Assembly: GCA_016296235.1 (NCBI GenBank)
Contig: JAEDJR010000023.1
Location: 1-15,841, forward strand
Length of the DNA: 15,841 nt
Direction: 5' to 3'
Origin: Oscillospiraceae bacterium
GTDB lineage: Bacteria > Bacillota > Clostridia > Oscillospirales > Oscillospiraceae
Below, piece after piece: positions 13,716 through 15,841 of the stretch; position 1 is the first letter of the stretch; the number at the start of each line of letters is the position of its first letter. The notes below the pieces were generated by a model. That model was not told the origin of the DNA and ran no database searches. It saw only the letters and a program-made list of their open reading frames with translations. The translations under genes were made by a program, and so were the position numbers.

Positions 13716-14921
13716 ATGGCATTGATCGTACAAAAATTCGGCGGCAGCTCCGTGGCCAACGCCGAAAAAATCCAGAATGTCTGCAACATCATCTCCCGGA
13801 CCTATGACGCGGGCAACGATGTGGTGGTGGTTCTGTCCGCCCAGGGCGACACCACCGACGACCTGATCGAGAAGGCCCAGGAGATCAACCCCGCCGCTTC
13901 CAAGCGGGAGATGGACGTGCTGCTGTCCACCGGCGAGCAGATTTCCATCGCCCTGGCGGCCATGTGCCTGGAAAAGATGGGCTACCCGGCCGTCAGCCTC
14001 ACCGGCTGGCAGGTGGGCATTCAGACCAGCTCCGATTATTCCGCTGCCCGCATCCGCAAGGTGGAGGGAAGCCGCATCCGCAAGGAACTGGACAAGCGCC
14101 AGATTGTGCTGGTGGCCGGATTCCAGGGCATCAACCGGTACGGCGACATCACCACCCTGGGCCGCGGCGGCTCGGATACCACGGCGGTGGCCCTGGCGGT
14201 GGCCCTGAAGGCCGACCTGTGCCAGATCTACACCGATGTGGACGGCGTCTACACGTCGGATCCCAGAATTGTCCCCAACGCCCGCAAGCTGGACGAAATC
14301 ACCTATGACGAGATGCTGGAACTGGCGTCTCTGGGCGCCCAGGTGCTCCACAACCGTTCCGTGGAGCTGGCCAAGCACTACGGCGTGGAGCTGGAAGTGC
14401 TCTCTAGTTTCTCCGGCAACCCCGGAACCATTGTCAAGGAGGTCGTAAAAATGGAAAAAACCTATATCAGCGGTGTGGCGCAGGATAAGAAAATTGCAAG
14501 AATTGCCGTGGTGGGACTGGAAAACGTCCCCGGCGTAGCCTATAAGCTGTTCAGTCTGCTGGCAAAGAACAAGATCAATGTGGACATCATTCTGCAGTCC
14601 ATCGGCCGCGGCGACACCAAGGATATCTCCTTCACCGTCAACGAGAAGGACGAGGAGCTGTGCATGCAGATTCTGAAGGAGAACCGGGAGACCCTGCGGT
14701 TCCACGAGGTGTACGCCGCCAACGATGTGGCGAAGATCTCCATTGTGGGCAGCGGCATGGTCAACAACGCCGGCGTGGCGGCCTCCATGTTTGAAGCCCT
14801 CTATCAGAGCCGCATCAACATCCATATGATCTCCACCAGCGAGATCAAGATCTCCGTTCTGATTGACAAGGTCGACAGCGAAAAAGCTCTGCGCGCCATC
14901 CATGATAAGTTCTTTGATTGA
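13716..14921 (+). CDS. lysC: Aspartate kinase
   Basis: Phosphorylates aspartate, the first step to lysine, threonine and methionine. 401 residues: kinase domain (about 1-240) with KFGGSS (7-12), STGEQIS, GRGGSDTTA and TDVDGVYTSDPR. Two C-terminal ACT domains follow, with GLENVPGVAYKLFSLLAKN in the first and SGMVNNAGVAASMFEALYQS plus MISTSEIKISVLID in the second. The length matches the monofunctional lysine/threonine-sensitive class. The ATG at 13716 is 8 nt after AAGGAGG. An in-frame ATG at 14451 with a perfect ribosome binding site could give a separate 156-residue ACT-only product, as in Bacillus aspartokinase II. It is the last gene of the operon with hom 48 bp upstream. Confidence 0.96.
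   Translation: MALIVQKFGGSSVANAEKIQNVCNIISRTYDAGNDVVVVLSAQGDTTDDLIEKAQEINPAASKREMDVLLSTGEQISIALAAMCLEKMGYPAVSLTGWQVGIQTSSDYSAARIRKVEGSRIRKELDKRQIVLVAGFQGINRYGDITTLGRGGSDTTAVALAVALKADLCQIYTDVDGVYTSDPRIVPNARKLDEITYDEMLELASLGAQVLHNRSVELAKHYGVELEVLSSFSGNPGTIVKEVVKMEKTYISGVAQDKKIARIAVVGLENVPGVAYKLFSLLAKNKINVDIILQSIGRGDTKDISFTVNEKDEELCMQILKENRETLRFHEVYAANDVAKISIVGSGMVNNAGVAASMFEALYQSRINIHMISTSEIKISVLIDKVDSEKALRAIHDKFFD
14436..14453 (+). promoter_or_regulatory. Internal ribosome binding site and start within lysC
   Basis: AAGGAGGT (14436-14443), a 7-nt spacer, then ATG at 14451, exactly in the lysC frame (codon 246). Initiation here would make a 156-residue protein consisting of the two ACT domains, beginning MEKTYISG. 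This matches the alpha/beta arrangement known for Bacillus subtilis LysC, where the beta subunit starts inside the gene. Confidence 0.7.
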
Positions 14922-14958
14922 ACGCAGCCGCTGATTGACCGATTTATCCAAACACAAA

Positions 14959-14988
14959 AAGGCTGTCTCACCGGCGTGAGACAGCCTT
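14959..14988. terminator. Terminator between lysC and prfC (convergent)
   Basis: Perfect 12-bp stem AAGGCTGTCTCA/TGAGACAGCCTT with a CCGGCG loop. On the minus strand it is followed by TTTTTGTGTTTGG, a good U-tract for prfC; on the plus strand only a weak TTATTG follows lysC. It probably serves both genes. Confidence 0.85.
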
Positions 14989-15023
14989 ATTGCAGTGTAA
15001 TTAAGGTTTACGGAAGGCCACCA

Positions 15024-15050
15024 ATGGCTCCCCTATTGTAGGGGAGCCAT
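15024..15050. repeat. Perfect 12-bp hairpin in the lysC-prfC gap
   Basis: ATGGCTCCCCTA and TAGGGGAGCCAT around a TTG loop. No U-run follows on either strand, so it does not look like a plain terminator; it may be a copy of a short extragenic palindrome. The 202-bp gap holds this, the terminator at 14959-14988 and no gene. Confidence 0.6.
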
Positions 15051-15123
15051 GAGCTGCTGCGTACCAAAATAAAGGGGCACGAGGGGGCGTGCGCAAATCC
15101 CGGTTTTCCGGCATGTTCTGCTG

Positions 15124-15841
15124 TTATCGCTGCAGCGTCTCAGACAGAACCAGGCCGGGATTCTTTTTAATCGTATAGTCGATGGACCAGAGGCTGGAGA
15201 AGACCAGCAGGCTGTGGCCGCGGTAGTCCTCCAGAAGCTCGGCATCGGAGGACAGGCTCAGATCCTTCAGATCCGCCACGGGGCTTTCCACGATGAACCG
15301 CAGCTGCTCGTAGGGCAGGCCCTCCATGCGTAGCTCCACGCCGTACTCGGATTTCATGCGGTACTGGAACACGTCGAACTGCAGAGTGCCCACGACGCCC
15401 ACGATGACCTCTTCCATACCGGTGTTGGGCACCTTGAAGATCTGGATGGCGCCCTCCTGGGCAATCTGCTCCGTGCCCTTGATGAACTGCTTGCGCTTCA
15501 TGGTATCCCTGGGGCTGACGCGGGAGAAGTGCTCCGGGGCAAAGGTGGGGATTCCGGCGAAACGGAACTTCTTGCCGGGCATGCAGATGGTATCGCCGAT
15601 GGAGAAGATGCCGGGATCAAACACGCCGATGATATCGCCGGCGTAGGCCTCGTCGATGATCTCCCGCTCGGAGGCCATGAGCTGCTGAGGCTGGGACAGG
15701 CGCATTTTCTTGTTGCCCTGGACGTGGTAGACTTCCGAATCCCGCTCATACTTGCCGGAGCAGATGCGCATGAAGGCCAGGCGATCCCGGTGGGCCTTGT
15801 TCATGTTGGCCTGAATCTTGAAGACAAAGGCGGAGAAATCC
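15124..15841 (-). CDS. prfC: Peptide chain release factor 3, partial (N-terminus beyond window)
   Basis: RF3 is a translational GTPase that recycles RF1 and RF2 from the ribosome after termination. Only about the last 239 codons of some 530 are present; the GTPase domain is outside. The visible part starts in domain II with DFSAFVFKIQANMNKAHRDR, FMRICSGKYER and EEAYPGDI-like DEAYAGDIIGV. It then runs into the RF3-specific C-terminal domain with FAPEHFSRV, KRKQFIKGTEQIAQEGAIQIF and VVGTLQFDVFQYRMKSEYGVE. The strong match to RF3 in this last domain separates it from EF-G-like relatives. The ATG at 15804 is internal. It is convergent with lysC, and its terminator is probably the hairpin at 14959-14988. 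Confidence 0.95.
   Translation of the reverse strand, partial: DFSAFVFKIQANMNKAHRDRLAFMRICSGKYERDSEVYHVQGNKKMRLSQPQQLMASEREIIDEAYAGDIIGVFDPGIFSIGDTICMPGKKFRFAGIPTFAPEHFSRVSPRDTMKRKQFIKGTEQIAQEGAIQIFKVPNTGMEEVIVGVVGTLQFDVFQYRMKSEYGVELRMEGLPYEQLRFIVESPVADLKDLSLSSDAELLEDYRGHSLLVFSSLWSIDYTIKKNPGLVLSETLQR

Noticed and set aside
12483..14957. 824-codon minus-strand open frame opposite hom and lysC
   Set aside because: Antisense to two well-supported enzymes and includes the terminator region; composition is that of a shadow frame.

Overview
The window looks like chromosomal DNA from a GC-rich, Gram-positive member of the Clostridia, most like the Oscillospiraceae/Ruminococcaceae group. This is inferred from gene content, strong AGGAGG-type ribosome binding sites, frequent TTG starts, a T-box leader, sigma-A-type promoters with 16-17 bp spacers, and family-typical proteins (PheB-like ACT protein, YtvI-like AI-2E family membrane protein, MinD next to an MgsA-family protein). 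No phage, transposase, CRISPR or tRNA gene was seen. It is mostly housekeeping DNA; the interest lies in regulation and small intergenic elements.

Layout. Positions 1-5219 are read leftward: an orphan OmpR-type response regulator, then minD, an MgsA-family gene, a T-box leader, hisS and aspS (cut by the left edge). The T-box is very well defined: antiterminator and terminator share one strand, the specifier loop carries GACAC (overlapping Asp and His codons), and the UGGC bulge fits a G discriminator base. Two related palindromic repeats sit inside this operon, one between T-box and hisS and one between hisS and aspS. Positions 5337-6276 carry a rightward RluA/RluD-family pseudouridine synthase whose 3' end overlaps by 31 bp the 3' end of a leftward MocR/GntR-type regulator (6246-7643).

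Positions 7746-9335 form a rightward uracil permease unit. It has a promoter, an unannotated 22-codon leader ORF, an intrinsic terminator starting two bases after the leader stop codon, then uraA and a strong terminator. This arrangement resembles pyrL-type attenuation. A 250-bp patch of GGCGGCC-rich palindromic repeats follows, then a leftward YtvI-like membrane protein gene (9602-10663).

Positions 10702-14988 are a rightward operon for the aspartate pathway: ACT-domain regulator, iron-containing alcohol dehydrogenase, homoserine dehydrogenase and aspartokinase. lysC contains a strong in-frame internal ribosome binding site and ATG that could yield a separate regulatory subunit. The window ends with the 3' part of a leftward prfC (RF3).

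Other oddities are an MgsA-family protein that appears to have lost the catalytic Asp and neighbouring active-site residues, and an alcohol dehydrogenase gene inserted in the hom-lysC cluster. Database comparisons could not be run; family residue numbers quoted are from memory of well-studied homologues.
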